Below, in pieces: positions 27,030 through 36,384 of a stretch of 64,000 nt of DNA. Position 1 is the first letter of the stretch. Each line of letters starts with the position of its first letter. The position numbers were made by a program, and so were the translations under genes. The notes under the pieces are model-generated. The model was not told the origin of the DNA. It saw only the letters and a list, made by a program, of their open reading frames with translations, and did no database searches. The stretch comes from JAWODU01 sp046483125 (GTDB lineage Bacteria; Verrucomicrobiota; Kiritimatiellia; UBA8416; JAWODU01): NCBI GenBank assembly GCA_046483125.1, contig JAWODU010000019.1:4518-68517 (forward strand). The letters are read 5' to 3'.

Positions 27030-27942
27030 GAAACCGTCCACCAAGCGCTTCAGGCGCGCGGCGCTCGCGCTTATCGCCGCGGCGGTAATTGCCGCCTGCT
27101 GGTTCGGGGGGCCCGCCGGTATCCTGCTCAGGAAAATCCTTTCCGGATATCTGCCTTACGAAACCCGTGAAGTAACCGTCACAGCCATCAGGCGCCGGAA
27201 AGCGTCCGAAAGCCTCAAAAGGGGCCTGTCTCTCCGGATAGAGCCTGAGCGGCTTATGGAAATAATCACCGCCGCGTATCCGGCCGCGGCGGCTCTGCCC
27301 CGGAAACTGGTCGAAAAAGGACTGTGCGTCGACGGTTACTGGCGGCCCGGGGAGTTCTCCCTGCCCGGAGGCGAATCGATACCGCTGAAACTCATCCTGG
27401 AAGACACCCGTAACGGACCGGTGCTCGAAGGCAGGCTTCCGGTTGAGGAGGTCAACAGATCGCTGGAAACGGAACTTGTCGAGAAACTGAGGCGGAAGAA
27501 GAAATGGTTTCTTGGACATTATGAAGTAGTTTATGAGCCCGAATTCGTAACGTTCGCGCTGAGGTCACAGTCCGGTCCAGTTCTTACTCCCGTCACGAGC
27601 CGTAAATTCTTTTTCGAGGCCTCCGGACGCGTGAAAATATGGTTTGAGGACAGCCTGATTGCCGCCCGCAAAACCGCCGACGTAAAGAACCTCTTCGGGA
27701 CAATAAACGTGAAAGTCGTCCGCGAAGACTCCCGGACGCGTCTTTCGTACGAAGCAGTCGTCGACATTCTGGAAGCCGATCTGCACGACACGCCGCCGTG
27801 GCTGGAAAGAGACCTGATTGACGACCTTCGGGAATCCCTGGAAAAATCACTGAACCGCGACAAGAACAGGAAACGCGTGGAAAGTCTCCCGATTCCGGAA
27901 TGGGCGCCCATGGATCTCGCAGTGAATCTAAGATTCGACTGA
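27010..27942 (+). CDS. Membrane-anchored protein of unknown function
   Basis: A 310-residue protein I do not recognise. The N-terminus is basic, then one hydrophobic segment at about 18-42 (AALALIAAAVIAACWFGG), so it is probably anchored in the inner membrane with the bulk outside. The rest alternates beta-like and charged stretches, including a basic patch ELVEKLRRKKKW, without a catalytic motif I can see. The GTG start at 27010 lies inside the 3-prime end of the pyruvate kinase gene. It converges on, and overlaps by 15 bases, the GH94-like gene. Confidence 0.75.
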   Translation: MKDTGDKKPSTKRFRRAALALIAAAVIAACWFGGPAGILLRKILSGYLPYETREVTVTAIRRRKASESLKRGLSLRIEPERLMEIITAAYPAAAALPRKLVEKGLCVDGYWRPGEFSLPGGESIPLKLILEDTRNGPVLEGRLPVEEVNRSLETELVEKLRRKKKWFLGHYEVVYEPEFVTFALRSQSGPVLTPVTSRKFFFEASGRVKIWFEDSLIAARKTADVKNLFGTINVKVVREDSRTRLSYEAVVDILEADLHDTPPWLERDLIDDLRESLEKSLNRDKNRKRVESLPIPEWAPMDLAVNLRFD

Positions 27943-30900
27943 ACCATCTGCGGCGAGATACACGGTGATCTCGCTGACGTCGCCTTCGCGGATGCGGCGG
28001 GCAAGCGGGTCATCGACGGAGCATCCGCTTGCCTCCGCTGAACCGCCGTCTTCGAACCGGAGCACGTAACGCGCGGGAGAGACCCCGTCTTCGCCGAAGG
28101 TGTTCTTCTTCCCGGGGTTCACGTAAACCACCAGGGTCCTGTTGAAAAGCACGAAGGCGTAGTGATCGGCGGGCAGAACGGATTCTCTTGTTTCTCCATC
28201 CCTGAGCCAGTTGACCTTCCGTTCCGCGCGGGCGAACAGCCACGCGGGCAGTACGGGCCGGAGACGGAAACGAAGGCGGCCCCCGCCGTCCGTCTCAAAA
28301 GGCGCGTTGCCGCAGTTGGCGTGTATCCACATGTCGTGAAACTCCGCAGTGGCCCCGCTGAGACGCGCATAGAAACCCCGGCCGTGCCACTCCCGGCACG
28401 GATGCGCGGAAGTGACCAGGAAGGAGGAATTCTCCAGGACCGAGCGGCCGTAGCGTTCCGGGGGCTGGAAGGGAATGAGGGCTTTTCGCATGTCCCGCCA
28501 GAACTCGGAATGCAGTCCGGATTTCAGGACCTCCAGCAGGAACTTGTACTCCATGTGCAGCCATATGGACGCGTTTTCGAGATACCCCGGCGGCCAGGCG
28601 CATGCCGCTCCCATCTGTTCGTAAACTCTGCCGAGGGGCTCGCTGACCCGGTACATTTCAAGCTCGGTATCGTAAAGCGGGGAGTTGCGCACCGCCAGAT
28701 ACTGGCTCCGGGCTTCATCCTCATCCCGGGAGGACCTGAGGTAATGCATCGGCCCTTCCAGAAAGTCCGTCAGGCCGTGCTGTTCAAATCGTCCGGGCAC
28801 CACCACGACGCGGCCGTCTTTTTTCACGGTCTCGTACTCGACAAGCCGGTGATAGAAGTAGCTCGTAATAAGACCGGTTTTCCCGTCAATGGCGCGTTCA
28901 ATGCCGCTGTCCAGTTTTTCGCGGCACGCCTTCAGAAAAGCCGCGGCCGCGTTCGCCCCAAGTGTCTTTTCCTCCCCGTCTATGCCGTCACGTGTTGAAG
29001 CACGGAAGGTTTCCTTGGCGGTGTTCGTGCGGTCCCAGTATTCAAACAGCGAATCCGGATCGTCGCCCGCCGTATCCCGGAGCGCCGCGCTCACCGCGTC
29101 CACGAGGTCCGCGACTTCCCCGGGCAGTCGTATTTCAGCCGACCCGGCGTCCGGGAGGACGTCCGTCAACAGGTCCACAAGCCTTCGAAGCTCTATAGTT
29201 TCGTTTATGCTGGACCCGAAGTGGCGGGACATATCGTGCAGAGCGTCGTTCCAGTTGGCTTTTCCCGCTTCGAATTCAATGCCCATTCCGAAGGGATCCA
29301 GCGTGGCCATTTTCACCGGCACCAGCGCGAAGAGCCTCTCGAACAGAGACGTTTCGTAGACTTCTCCGGCGCCGCGGCCGATCCTTACTCCCTGGACCGG
29401 AAGCGGCAGAGGCGGCCAGGGCTCGCGGTTCGTATCCAGGAAATTCTTTTGTACCGGTATGCCGTCTTCAATCACTACGCGTTCTGAACGCGGTCTGACA
29501 AACGCTTCGCCGCGGCAGAAACGGTAAGTCCTGTCGTCGAAGAAAAGTTCTTTCCTGCAGTCGGGATAGAGGGAGAGAAAGCTGTCTATGAAATCCAGGT
29601 TGTAGTGGAAATGGTCCGTCCAGAAACCGCTGATGGTGTCGGCTTTGTGCACGGCAAAGCTTTTCGCCATTACCCGGCCGAGAAATTCCAGCGGCTGTAC
29701 GGCGGTTTTAATTCTGTTTTCGGCAACGGCCGTAAGAAGCCCTCCCGGGGTGAATTCTCTTTTCAGTATCTCCGTCAACACGGCCGTACCTTCACCTCCC
29801 GCCCCGGCTTCGGCAGCGGCTTCGCCCGGAACGACGCCCTCTTCAAGCCTGAACACAGTTCCGAAAAGGTAATGCGGATTGTAACCGTCCAGGAAAATCA
29901 TATCTGTATAGGTCCGGATATTGCTCTCGAGGACGTCGGGGTTCACGTAAATGGCGTTGCGCTGGTTCTGCGCTATATCCCGGTACCCGCCGTTGCCCTG
30001 GGACCAGAAACACGGTTCCACTTCGAAATGATTGTAGTCGCGCTCAAGGTCCCCGTGAATTCTGGAATAGACGTAAAAGACCCGTTTGCGGCCCGAAGCA
30101 TCCGGAAGGTTAACCGGCAATCCGCCCCGCAGTACGTTATCCAGAAAAGTCGCCCGGCAGTAGTTGTCGTACGTAACGTCCGCGGAGAAAACGGCGCAGG
30201 GATTGGTAATCTCACTGATCAGGCGGCGGTTTTCCTCCCGCTTCTGCTTAAACCAGCCCGGGGTACACGCGGAGGCGGAGATACTCTCCAGTTTTGCCCG
30301 CCCGTTGACGTGCCCGTAAAGCGCGTGAATTGCGACGGTTTCGCCGGGGGGGATTTCCACGGATTTTGCCATCATCGCGGTGAAGAGAAGCCCTTCGCAA
30401 AGCTGGCCGCGCGGCACACTGAAAGGCGCGTCGAGAAAAGCGCGGGGAAGGTCAAGGCCGGTGTCCGGCCCGAACACGCATGCGGGATCCACAATCGGCG
30501 GCATCAGCCCCTCTTCGTCACAGTGAAGGGCGAAATGTCCGCCGCCTTCCGCGCCCTGCGCCGACAGTTTGCGGGTCTGGAAGACGGGCGCGCGGTTTTC
30601 CAGGTTGGCCGCCACCGCCGTGCCCGAACGCGTGTTCATCATGTGCTTGATGTCCATGTGGTCAAGGCCGAACGGCAGGACCCTTGGAAGACCGTCGATC
30701 CATTCAATTGAGACTGTTTCACTGCCGGTATTGGTGACGCTGACGCGGCGGGCAAGAGCAGGGTACAGTTCCCGCGGGACAGTCATGAAGGTAACGTTGA
30801 CTTCAACGTTGAGACGCGGGTTTATTTCTTTCAGGTTCAGCTCGGCAGGATTAAAGGAAAGAGTAGATACACAGCCGTACTCGCGGGGACCCCTTCCGGG

Positions 30901-31185
30901 CCGGAACGGTTCGTAATACTGCCCCGCGACTTTCAGGAACGTGCGGAAACCGCCCAGGGGCGTCAACCGGTAAGCGTCCACCGCCGGTGAAAAATCCAGC
31001 ATGGCTCCGGACTTGTTGCGCACGCCGAATGAACTCACGCACTGTCCGCGGTTGACGAAGAAACACCAGAGCGGCACGCCGTCCAGGCCGGCCACTCCCG
31101 GAAAGAAATTCGCGAAAGGCGCGGCGTTGTTGTAGTTCTCGATGGTTGTGGAACCATCTTCGGAGATATCATAGCTCACTTTCAA
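27928..31185 (-). CDS. GH94/GH161-like glycoside phosphorylase
   Basis: A 1,085-residue protein with the (alpha/alpha)6 architecture of cellobiose-phosphorylase-type enzymes, which split beta-glucosides with phosphate. The N-terminal beta-sandwich (1-330) precedes the catalytic barrel. Characteristic segments are FWSQGNGGYRDIAQNQR near 400 and KANWNDALHDM near 643, the latter holding the general-acid Asp region. No signal peptide is present, so it acts in the cytosol. It is the last gene of the osmolyte-type run. The start is a TTG at 31185 with AGGAAAG some distance upstream; a GTG two codons later is possible. Specificity is not clear. Confidence 0.8.
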   Translation of the reverse strand: MKVSYDISEDGSTTIENYNNAAPFANFFPGVAGLDGVPLWCFFVNRGQCVSSFGVRNKSGAMLDFSPAVDAYRLTPLGGFRTFLKVAGQYYEPFRPGRGPREYGCVSTLSFNPAELNLKEINPRLNVEVNVTFMTVPRELYPALARRVSVTNTGSETVSIEWIDGLPRVLPFGLDHMDIKHMMNTRSGTAVAANLENRAPVFQTRKLSAQGAEGGGHFALHCDEEGLMPPIVDPACVFGPDTGLDLPRAFLDAPFSVPRGQLCEGLLFTAMMAKSVEIPPGETVAIHALYGHVNGRAKLESISASACTPGWFKQKREENRRLISEITNPCAVFSADVTYDNYCRATFLDNVLRGGLPVNLPDASGRKRVFYVYSRIHGDLERDYNHFEVEPCFWSQGNGGYRDIAQNQRNAIYVNPDVLESNIRTYTDMIFLDGYNPHYLFGTVFRLEEGVVPGEAAAEAGAGGEGTAVLTEILKREFTPGGLLTAVAENRIKTAVQPLEFLGRVMAKSFAVHKADTISGFWTDHFHYNLDFIDSFLSLYPDCRKELFFDDRTYRFCRGEAFVRPRSERVVIEDGIPVQKNFLDTNREPWPPLPLPVQGVRIGRGAGEVYETSLFERLFALVPVKMATLDPFGMGIEFEAGKANWNDALHDMSRHFGSSINETIELRRLVDLLTDVLPDAGSAEIRLPGEVADLVDAVSAALRDTAGDDPDSLFEYWDRTNTAKETFRASTRDGIDGEEKTLGANAAAAFLKACREKLDSGIERAIDGKTGLITSYFYHRLVEYETVKKDGRVVVVPGRFEQHGLTDFLEGPMHYLRSSRDEDEARSQYLAVRNSPLYDTELEMYRVSEPLGRVYEQMGAACAWPPGYLENASIWLHMEYKFLLEVLKSGLHSEFWRDMRKALIPFQPPERYGRSVLENSSFLVTSAHPCREWHGRGFYARLSGATAEFHDMWIHANCGNAPFETDGGGRLRFRLRPVLPAWLFARAERKVNWLRDGETRESVLPADHYAFVLFNRTLVVYVNPGKKNTFGEDGVSPARYVLRFEDGGSAEASGCSVDDPLARRIREGDVSEITVYLAADGSVES

Positions 31186-31203
31186 GGGTACGATGCTTTC
31201 CTG

Positions 31204-31719
31204 TTACCTGATCTCGCGGCCCGGCTTTTCGATACGCGACTCTATCACGGGAAGAACGTCGTACATGCGTATCAGCATCTGCTCTTCGGTTGCGTCGGGC
31301 GAAACCACGAATATAACATTGCCCCGGACGAAGTACCTTAACCCCGCCATTTCCGTAACGACATCAAGAGTTTCTCCCAGCTTCAGTCCCCTGGCCCTGA
31401 GGGTGAGCGCGGGCAGGGTGATTTTTTCTCCGGCGCGCGGTTTCAGGGCCAGCACTATGTTGACGCCCTTCATATTTCCCGCGCCGGGATCGAGGTCCGC
31501 GCTTTTTGCCGTGAGAAAATCAAGGATATCCCGAACATCCGCCTGCCTGAAATCGATCTTCGGTATGGTTATATTTTCAAGTTTCCAGTTTGTGAGCCGG
31601 GTTCTTGCGGCTTCGCTGTTTTCACCCTCGCCGCACATGCCGGAAAGAGCGGAAGCGCATAGAACAAGAACAAATAAACCGCAAAACGGAAAACGGTCAC
31701 TGGATCTAAATAAACTCAT
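31204..31719 (-). CDS. Stand-alone secretin N-terminal (STN)-domain protein
   Basis: A 171-residue exported protein: signal peptide to about residue 29, then a short STN domain (KLENITIPKIDFRQADVRDI ... LGETLDVVTEMAGLRYFVRG ... NVIFVV). In secretins and TonB receptors this domain precedes the channel; here it stands alone without a secretin domain. It lies two bases downstream of the asparagine-synthetase-like gene and upstream of the GH94-like gene. Its partner in the envelope is unknown. Confidence 0.8.
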   Translation of the reverse strand: MSLFRSSDRFPFCGLFVLVLCASALSGMCGEGENSEAARTRLTNWKLENITIPKIDFRQADVRDILDFLTAKSADLDPGAGNMKGVNIVLALKPRAGEKITLPALTLRARGLKLGETLDVVTEMAGLRYFVRGNVIFVVSPDATEEQMLIRMYDVLPVIESRIEKPGREIR

Positions 31720-31720
31720 C

Positions 31721-33184
31721 CTATTTGCCGGGGTCCCACCTGCCTACGAGCTTCTCGAAGGCAGGGCCGGGAAAGTTCTCCTTGAAAATCCTGTAATACC
31801 ACATTTCCTTCGGAGAATTGAGCCTGTAACCGCCTTCCGTGTTCCGGCTCTCTTCCGTGAATGCGTCCTTTTCGAGCTTCCTGCCGGCTATTTCGTCCAT
31901 CAGGTCGTCCGTTCCCGTACCGGCGGAAAATCTCAGTTTGACCCTCCTGTATATTCTGTCGGGCAGAAGGTCTCTGAAAGCTTCGCGAAGTATCCATTTT
32001 TCCACGAGCGTACCGTTCCCGGACGGATGAATTTTCCATTGCACAGGCGCTGAGTCCGCGAAAGCTATCACGTGCGGATCGATGAAAGGAGTCCTGTAAT
32101 TTATGCCGTTACCCATCATCGCCCTGTCTAGCCGCTGTACGGCAGTGTTGTAAGCTATGGCCACGAGCTTGTGCATCATATGCAGGCGGTCGAGATCCGT
32201 GGGCAGTTCCTTCAGAAGATGATATCCTCCGAAAAGCTCGTCTCCCCCTTCCCCGCTCAAGATGCAGTTTGTGAATCCGCTTGCCAGCCTGGAAGCGAAC
32301 AGATTTGATATCGCCCCGCTGACGCAATCCTCGTCGAATGATTCCAGGATCCGGACCGCTTCCGGCACCATTGTCTCTATTTCCGAAGCGTCGAAAATGT
32401 GGACCTCGTGTTTCATGTTAAGGTGTTTAGCCATCAGTTCCGCGTTCTCCAGGTCCTGCGCCCCTTCCACCCCAACGGTCACCGCGGGCACTTCCGCTCC
32501 AATCTCTCTTGCCGCGGCGGCTATTACCGAACTGTCCAGGCCGCCGCTCAGAAGGCAGGCGCCGACGGCCCCGTCCTCTATGCGGCGTTTCACCGATTCG
32601 CTGAGAATTACGCGCAGTTTTTCAGCGGCTTCCCCCGCTTCGGCCGGCATGGTTATGTCCGGCTGGCGCGCCACGTACCCGCCGGTTCCGTGCCTCGCCG
32701 AATACGTAGTTGAAGGATGCATTTCCCACACGTCCTCAACCAGCCCGGACAGCGCCTTCATTTCGGAAGCGAAACACAGCGCGCCGTTCTTAGCCGTTCC
32801 AGCGTACAGGGGACGCACACCGACGGGATCCCTGGCAAGAACCACGTCTTTGCCGTCGTAAACCGCGCTGGCGAATACCCCCTCCAGATAGGCGGGAAAA
32901 GCCAGTCCGTGTTTCTCAAACTCATCCATCACAACATCCGCGTCGGACTGTCCCCGCGGCCGGTCGTTGTAAATTTCCCCATCCAGCAAAACAGCAATGT
33001 TGTCCTTTTGGGTAAACCCGTTCCCCCGCGCCGGAGAAAGACGCCCGGCGCAGACACCCAGGGCCGCCTGTTCGTACTGCCTGATTTCACGGCTGTCGGC
33101 TCCCCGGTGCCGCATGGTTTCGATCATACCGGCTGCACGTTCTTTATCGCTTCCCGCCCCGAACATTCCCGCTATTCCCGCCAT
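31721..33184 (-). CDS. Asparagine-synthetase-like amidotransferase lacking Cys2
   Basis: A 487-residue protein with an N-terminal Ntn-type glutaminase fold (1-190) and a C-terminal synthetase domain containing the PP-loop SGGLDSS (213-219) and SGEGGDELFGGYH. The family starts M-C-G-I-A-G; here codon 2 is GCG (Ala), confirmed by reading the minus strand, so the glutaminase nucleophile is missing. The enzyme may use ammonia or another nitrogen or peptide donor. It could make asparagine, or amidate a small osmolyte precursor. It belongs to the run between the OpuC importer and STN genes. Confidence 0.88.
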   Translation of the reverse strand: MAGIAGMFGAGSDKERAAGMIETMRHRGADSREIRQYEQAALGVCAGRLSPARGNGFTQKDNIAVLLDGEIYNDRPRGQSDADVVMDEFEKHGLAFPAYLEGVFASAVYDGKDVVLARDPVGVRPLYAGTAKNGALCFASEMKALSGLVEDVWEMHPSTTYSARHGTGGYVARQPDITMPAEAGEAAEKLRVILSESVKRRIEDGAVGACLLSGGLDSSVIAAAAREIGAEVPAVTVGVEGAQDLENAELMAKHLNMKHEVHIFDASEIETMVPEAVRILESFDEDCVSGAISNLFASRLASGFTNCILSGEGGDELFGGYHLLKELPTDLDRLHMMHKLVAIAYNTAVQRLDRAMMGNGINYRTPFIDPHVIAFADSAPVQWKIHPSGNGTLVEKWILREAFRDLLPDRIYRRVKLRFSAGTGTDDLMDEIAGRKLEKDAFTEESRNTEGGYRLNSPKEMWYYRIFKENFPGPAFEKLVGRWDPGK

Positions 33185-33214
33185 AGTCCAACTCCCTTCT
33201 TTTTTTCTCCCTGT

Positions 33215-34108
33215 TCAGAGCAGGCCCTGCTCTTTCAGAAACTGTTCCGCCACTTCTTCCGGTTCGCGTTTTTTTTCATCGACCTGGTAGTTGAGCTTTC
33301 TCATCGTCTTATCGTCAATCAAACCGCCGAGACGTTCCAGGGCATCGACCGCGTCCGGATACTTCTCTTTAAATTCAATGCGAATTACCGGGGCCGCGAA
33401 ATACGGCGGGAAGAACTGCTTGTCGTCTTTCAGTTTTTGCAGATTGTAAGCGGCAATGCGTCCGTCGGTGGCAAAGGCGCAGATTACGTCCACGTTGCCC
33501 TGCTCCGCCGCTTCATACATGATCCCGGGGTCCATGTCCATGGTGTTCCCGAAATCAAGCCCGTAGCGGTTCTTGAGACCGGGGTACCCGTCCTCACGTT
33601 CCATGAATTCGGCCGTGAATCCGGCCGTCAGGGTATCGCCAATGGCCCCGAGGTCGCTTATGGTGTCCAGGTTTTTTTCTTCGGCGAAGCTTTCGCGGAC
33701 CGTTATGGCGTAAGTGTTGTTGAAGCCGAAGGGTTCCAGCCAGTCGCATTGATAGCGCTCCCTGTAAGCCCGGTCCACAGCCTCGTACGCTTCTTCGGGG
33801 TCCCGTATCACGTCTTTTTTCAGAATGGCCGTCAGGGCGGTTCCTGTGTATTCGGCGTACACGTCAAGGCTTCCGGATTCCAGCCCTCCGTGGCAGATCA
33901 TTGTGCCTCCGAGGTTGAACACTCTCTTAACGTCCATGTCTGTTTCCGCCTCGATCACAAGGGCCATCAGTTCGCCCAGTATCAGCTGTTCGGTAAAGTT
34001 TTTCGACCCTACCCGGATAACGCCTTCCGTGTTGCCGCCGCCGCATCCGGATCCGGCTAGAATCGCGGCCGCCGCCGCGCACGCCGTTATGTTTTTTATT
34101 ATATGCAT
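33215..34108 (-). CDS. opuCC: Osmoprotectant ABC transporter substrate-binding lipoprotein (OpuC type)
   Basis: A 297-residue type II binding protein of the glycine-betaine/choline/carnitine OpuC/OsmX family. The N-terminus has a lipoprotein-like signal ending at Cys22. The motif VGSKNFTEQLILGELMALVIE is characteristic, as are GGLESGSLDVYAEYTGTALT and VDVICAFATDGRI. Aromatic residues Tyr and Trp near the ligand pocket are consistent with a quaternary amine. It follows the permease gene by 13 bases. Confidence 0.93.
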   Translation of the reverse strand: MHIIKNITACAAAAAILAGSGCGGGNTEGVIRVGSKNFTEQLILGELMALVIEAETDMDVKRVFNLGGTMICHGGLESGSLDVYAEYTGTALTAILKKDVIRDPEEAYEAVDRAYRERYQCDWLEPFGFNNTYAITVRESFAEEKNLDTISDLGAIGDTLTAGFTAEFMEREDGYPGLKNRYGLDFGNTMDMDPGIMYEAAEQGNVDVICAFATDGRIAAYNLQKLKDDKQFFPPYFAAPVIRIEFKEKYPDAVDALERLGGLIDDKTMRKLNYQVDEKKREPEEVAEQFLKEQGLL

Positions 34109-34121
34109 AACTTAACTCCCG

Positions 34122-34763
34122 TTATTCCGACTGCCTCAGTTTCTTTTTCAGTGCTTTCTCCGCGAGATGGAGCAGAAAATCGACCAGCAACGCCAGTATC
34201 GAAGCCCCGACGACTCCCAGCAGTATGAGGTCGCGACTGCGTATGCTGAGTCCGCGGTTAATGAAATCGCCCAGGCCTCCGGCGCCGATAAGCGTGGAAA
34301 GTGTCGCGATACCGATATTGATCACGGTCGCCGTGCGGATGCCGGCCATGATAATGGGTGAAGCAAGCGGCAGTTCCACCTTCCATAACCTCTGTGTACG
34401 GGTATATCCCAGGCCGTTGGCGGCTTCCAGAATGGCCGGGCCCACATTCTGAAGCCCAGCATAGGTGTTGCGCACAATAGGCAGAAGCGCGTATAGCACC
34501 AGCGCCGTAAAGGCGGGAAGAAAGCCCATCGCGTTCATCCATACCTGCAGGAGGGCCAGCATGGCCAGACTGGGGATGGTCTGCACGACCCCCGCGATCC
34601 CCATCACCGGGCCGGCAAGCTTTTGATGCCGCCCCACCAGCATGCCAAGCGGCACGCCCACGGCCACGGCGAGCCCGCAGGCCGAACCCACCAGCAGTAC
34701 ATGCTCCAGTGTTTTACTCAGCAACATCGTGTGCCGTTCGGCGATAAGGTTCAGGAATTCCAT
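34122..34763 (-). CDS. opuCB: Osmoprotectant ABC transporter permease
   Basis: A 213-residue inner-membrane permease of the OpuC/ProW class, with about five to six membrane spans and the coupling EAANGLGYTRTQRLWKVELPLASPIIMAGIR segment typical of BPD transporters. It overlaps the ATPase gene by 13 bases and is followed closely by the binding protein. Confidence 0.93.
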   Translation of the reverse strand: MEFLNLIAERHTMLLSKTLEHVLLVGSACGLAVAVGVPLGMLVGRHQKLAGPVMGIAGVVQTIPSLAMLALLQVWMNAMGFLPAFTALVLYALLPIVRNTYAGLQNVGPAILEAANGLGYTRTQRLWKVELPLASPIIMAGIRTATVINIGIATLSTLIGAGGLGDFINRGLSIRSRDLILLGVVGASILALLVDFLLHLAEKALKKKLRQSE

Positions 34764-35521
34764 GACGCTTCCCGGTTAAGCTGTTTCAGTTGATTCGCCG
34801 GTTTTTCAAACAGGCTTTTTACAAAATCGGAGGCGGGGCGCTGAAGGATGTCATCTTTTGTCCCTACCTGTTCCAGCCGGCCCTCATGCATCACCGCCAC
34901 GCGGTCGGCCAGTGTCAGCGCTTCGAAAATATCGTGGGTAACGAAAATAATCGATTTGCTGATTTCCCTCTTCAGCGAAAGGAATTCCTGCTGAAGCTCG
35001 TCCCTGGTCAGCGCGTCCAGGGCGCCGAAAGGCTCGTCCATCAGGAGGTATTTCGGATCGGCCGCCAGACCCCGCGCAACTCCCACCCGCTGTTTCTGTC
35101 CCCCGGAAAGCTGATCGGGGTATTGAGAGCCGTACCGGTCGGGGGGCAGTTTAACCAGCTCCATAAGCTTCCGTGAACGATCACGGCGTTTCTGCCGGTC
35201 CCAGCCAAGAAGGCGCGGCACGGTTTCAATGTTTTCCTCAACGGTCATGTGAGGAAACAGGCCGATGCCCTGGAAAACATATCCGATGGACCTGCGAAGT
35301 TCTACCTCGTCGCGGTCCATGATATTCCGGCCGTCCACCGTAATGATACCGCCCGAAAGTTCAATCAGGCGGTTGATCATCTTGAGCGTGGTGGTCTTGC
35401 CGCATCCGGAGGACCCCAGCAGAACGAGCGTTTCATCCTCTTCAACGGTCAGGGAAACGCCGTCCACCGCGTATGTACTGCCGCCGTCAAAGGACTTTCT
35501 GACTTCCTCGAGCTCAATCAT
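34751..35521 (-). CDS. opuCA: Osmoprotectant ABC transporter ATPase
   Basis: A 256-residue ATPase of the OpuCA/ProV class. Walker A is GSSGCGKTT (36-44), the signature is LSGGQKQ (138-144) and Walker B is LLMDEPFGALDA (159-170). No CBS domains follow, unlike Gram-positive OpuCA or proline-betaine versions that carry them, so the C-terminal ionic-strength sensor is absent. ATGA overlap with the HAD phosphatase gene upstream. Confidence 0.94.
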   Translation of the reverse strand: MIELEEVRKSFDGGSTYAVDGVSLTVEEDETLVLLGSSGCGKTTTLKMINRLIELSGGIITVDGRNIMDRDEVELRRSIGYVFQGIGLFPHMTVEENIETVPRLLGWDRQKRRDRSRKLMELVKLPPDRYGSQYPDQLSGGQKQRVGVARGLAADPKYLLMDEPFGALDALTRDELQQEFLSLKREISKSIIFVTHDIFEALTLADRVAVMHEGRLEQVGTKDDILQRPASDFVKSLFEKPANQLKQLNREASWNS

Positions 35522-36369
35522 GTCCGGGATTCCGTCGAAGGCGTTTTGAGGGTGAAGTCCTCGGGAATTTCTCCGAACCTGACGAGACCTTCGATAATTC
35601 CCGAAACATAGTAACCATTCAATTCGCCCATTCCCTCCGCCACCCGCAGGAGATGCTCCATGCCGTTTGAACGCATTGCCTCTTTCACGGCGGTTTTTAC
35701 TTCGGGAATGGCGTTTCGCACTACTATGGCCCTGTACCCCGCCGTCAGGGGAAGCAGATCGTTCCCGCTGTCTCCGCAGTAAATAATTTCCTCTTTTTGA
35801 ACTTTCATGGATCCCCGCAGGTATTCCAGAGCTTCAAGTTTACTGGCGGCGCGAGGCAGTACGTCCAGAAGACCCCGGCCCCTTGTTTCGTCGACGCTGT
35901 AGATAACGCGGAAATCCGGACAGATCTCTCCAATAGCTTTCTTTACCGCTTCGACAGTATCGGACCCCTTTTCCGGATGGTCCAGGTAATAGCTCAATTT
36001 GAACTCGTTCTGATTCCGCGCTTCCTGGAGCCGGAGATCCGCCAGCGAGGCCAGGGCGTTTTTGAAAGCTTCGACGTCCCAGTTGCGCGTCGATTCCTCG
36101 ATTAAACGGATGTACCCTTTGTCTTCGGTGAACTCCCTTCCGTCCAGGTCGTATATTTTCGTGCCCACCTCCGCCACCGCGTACAGCGGCAGGGGAGGAT
36201 CGTATTTTTCCATGCCTTCGAGTATCTGGTCGCGGTTGCGGCCGGTTACGTAAATCAGCGGAATTTCCCGTTTGCGGACGATTTCGCCGAACAGCCGCAT
36301 GGAGTTATCGTATTCCTGTTTCCCGTTGGGGAAAAGGGTCCGGTCCAGGTCGGTGGCAATCACCGTCAT
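35518..36369 (-). CDS. HAD-IIB phosphatase, sucrose-phosphatase-like
   Basis: A 283-residue HAD-superfamily phosphatase. Motif I is DLDRT with Asp7 and Asp9, motif II is VTGRNRDQI near 41, Lys177 precedes motif IV, and GDSGND at 199-204 completes the site. Sequences of this type include sucrose-6-phosphate and mannosylglycerate-phosphate phosphatases. The neighbouring sucrose-phosphate-synthase-like enzyme supports sucrose phosphate, but an alternative sugar phosphate is possible. Its stop overlaps the OpuCA start, tying solute synthesis to solute import. Confidence 0.85.
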   Translation of the reverse strand: MTVIATDLDRTLFPNGKQEYDNSMRLFGEIVRKREIPLIYVTGRNRDQILEGMEKYDPPLPLYAVAEVGTKIYDLDGREFTEDKGYIRLIEESTRNWDVEAFKNALASLADLRLQEARNQNEFKLSYYLDHPEKGSDTVEAVKKAIGEICPDFRVIYSVDETRGRGLLDVLPRAASKLEALEYLRGSMKVQKEEIIYCGDSGNDLLPLTAGYRAIVVRNAIPEVKTAVKEAMRSNGMEHLLRVAEGMGELNGYYVSGIIEGLVRFGEIPEDFTLKTPSTESRT

Positions 36370-36384
36370 GGTTCGTTCCTCCGG

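Noticed and set aside
32717..34060. Plus-strand 447-residue open frame
   Set aside because: Spans the opposite strand of two real genes (asparagine-synthetase-like and OpuCC), so it cannot be a gene.
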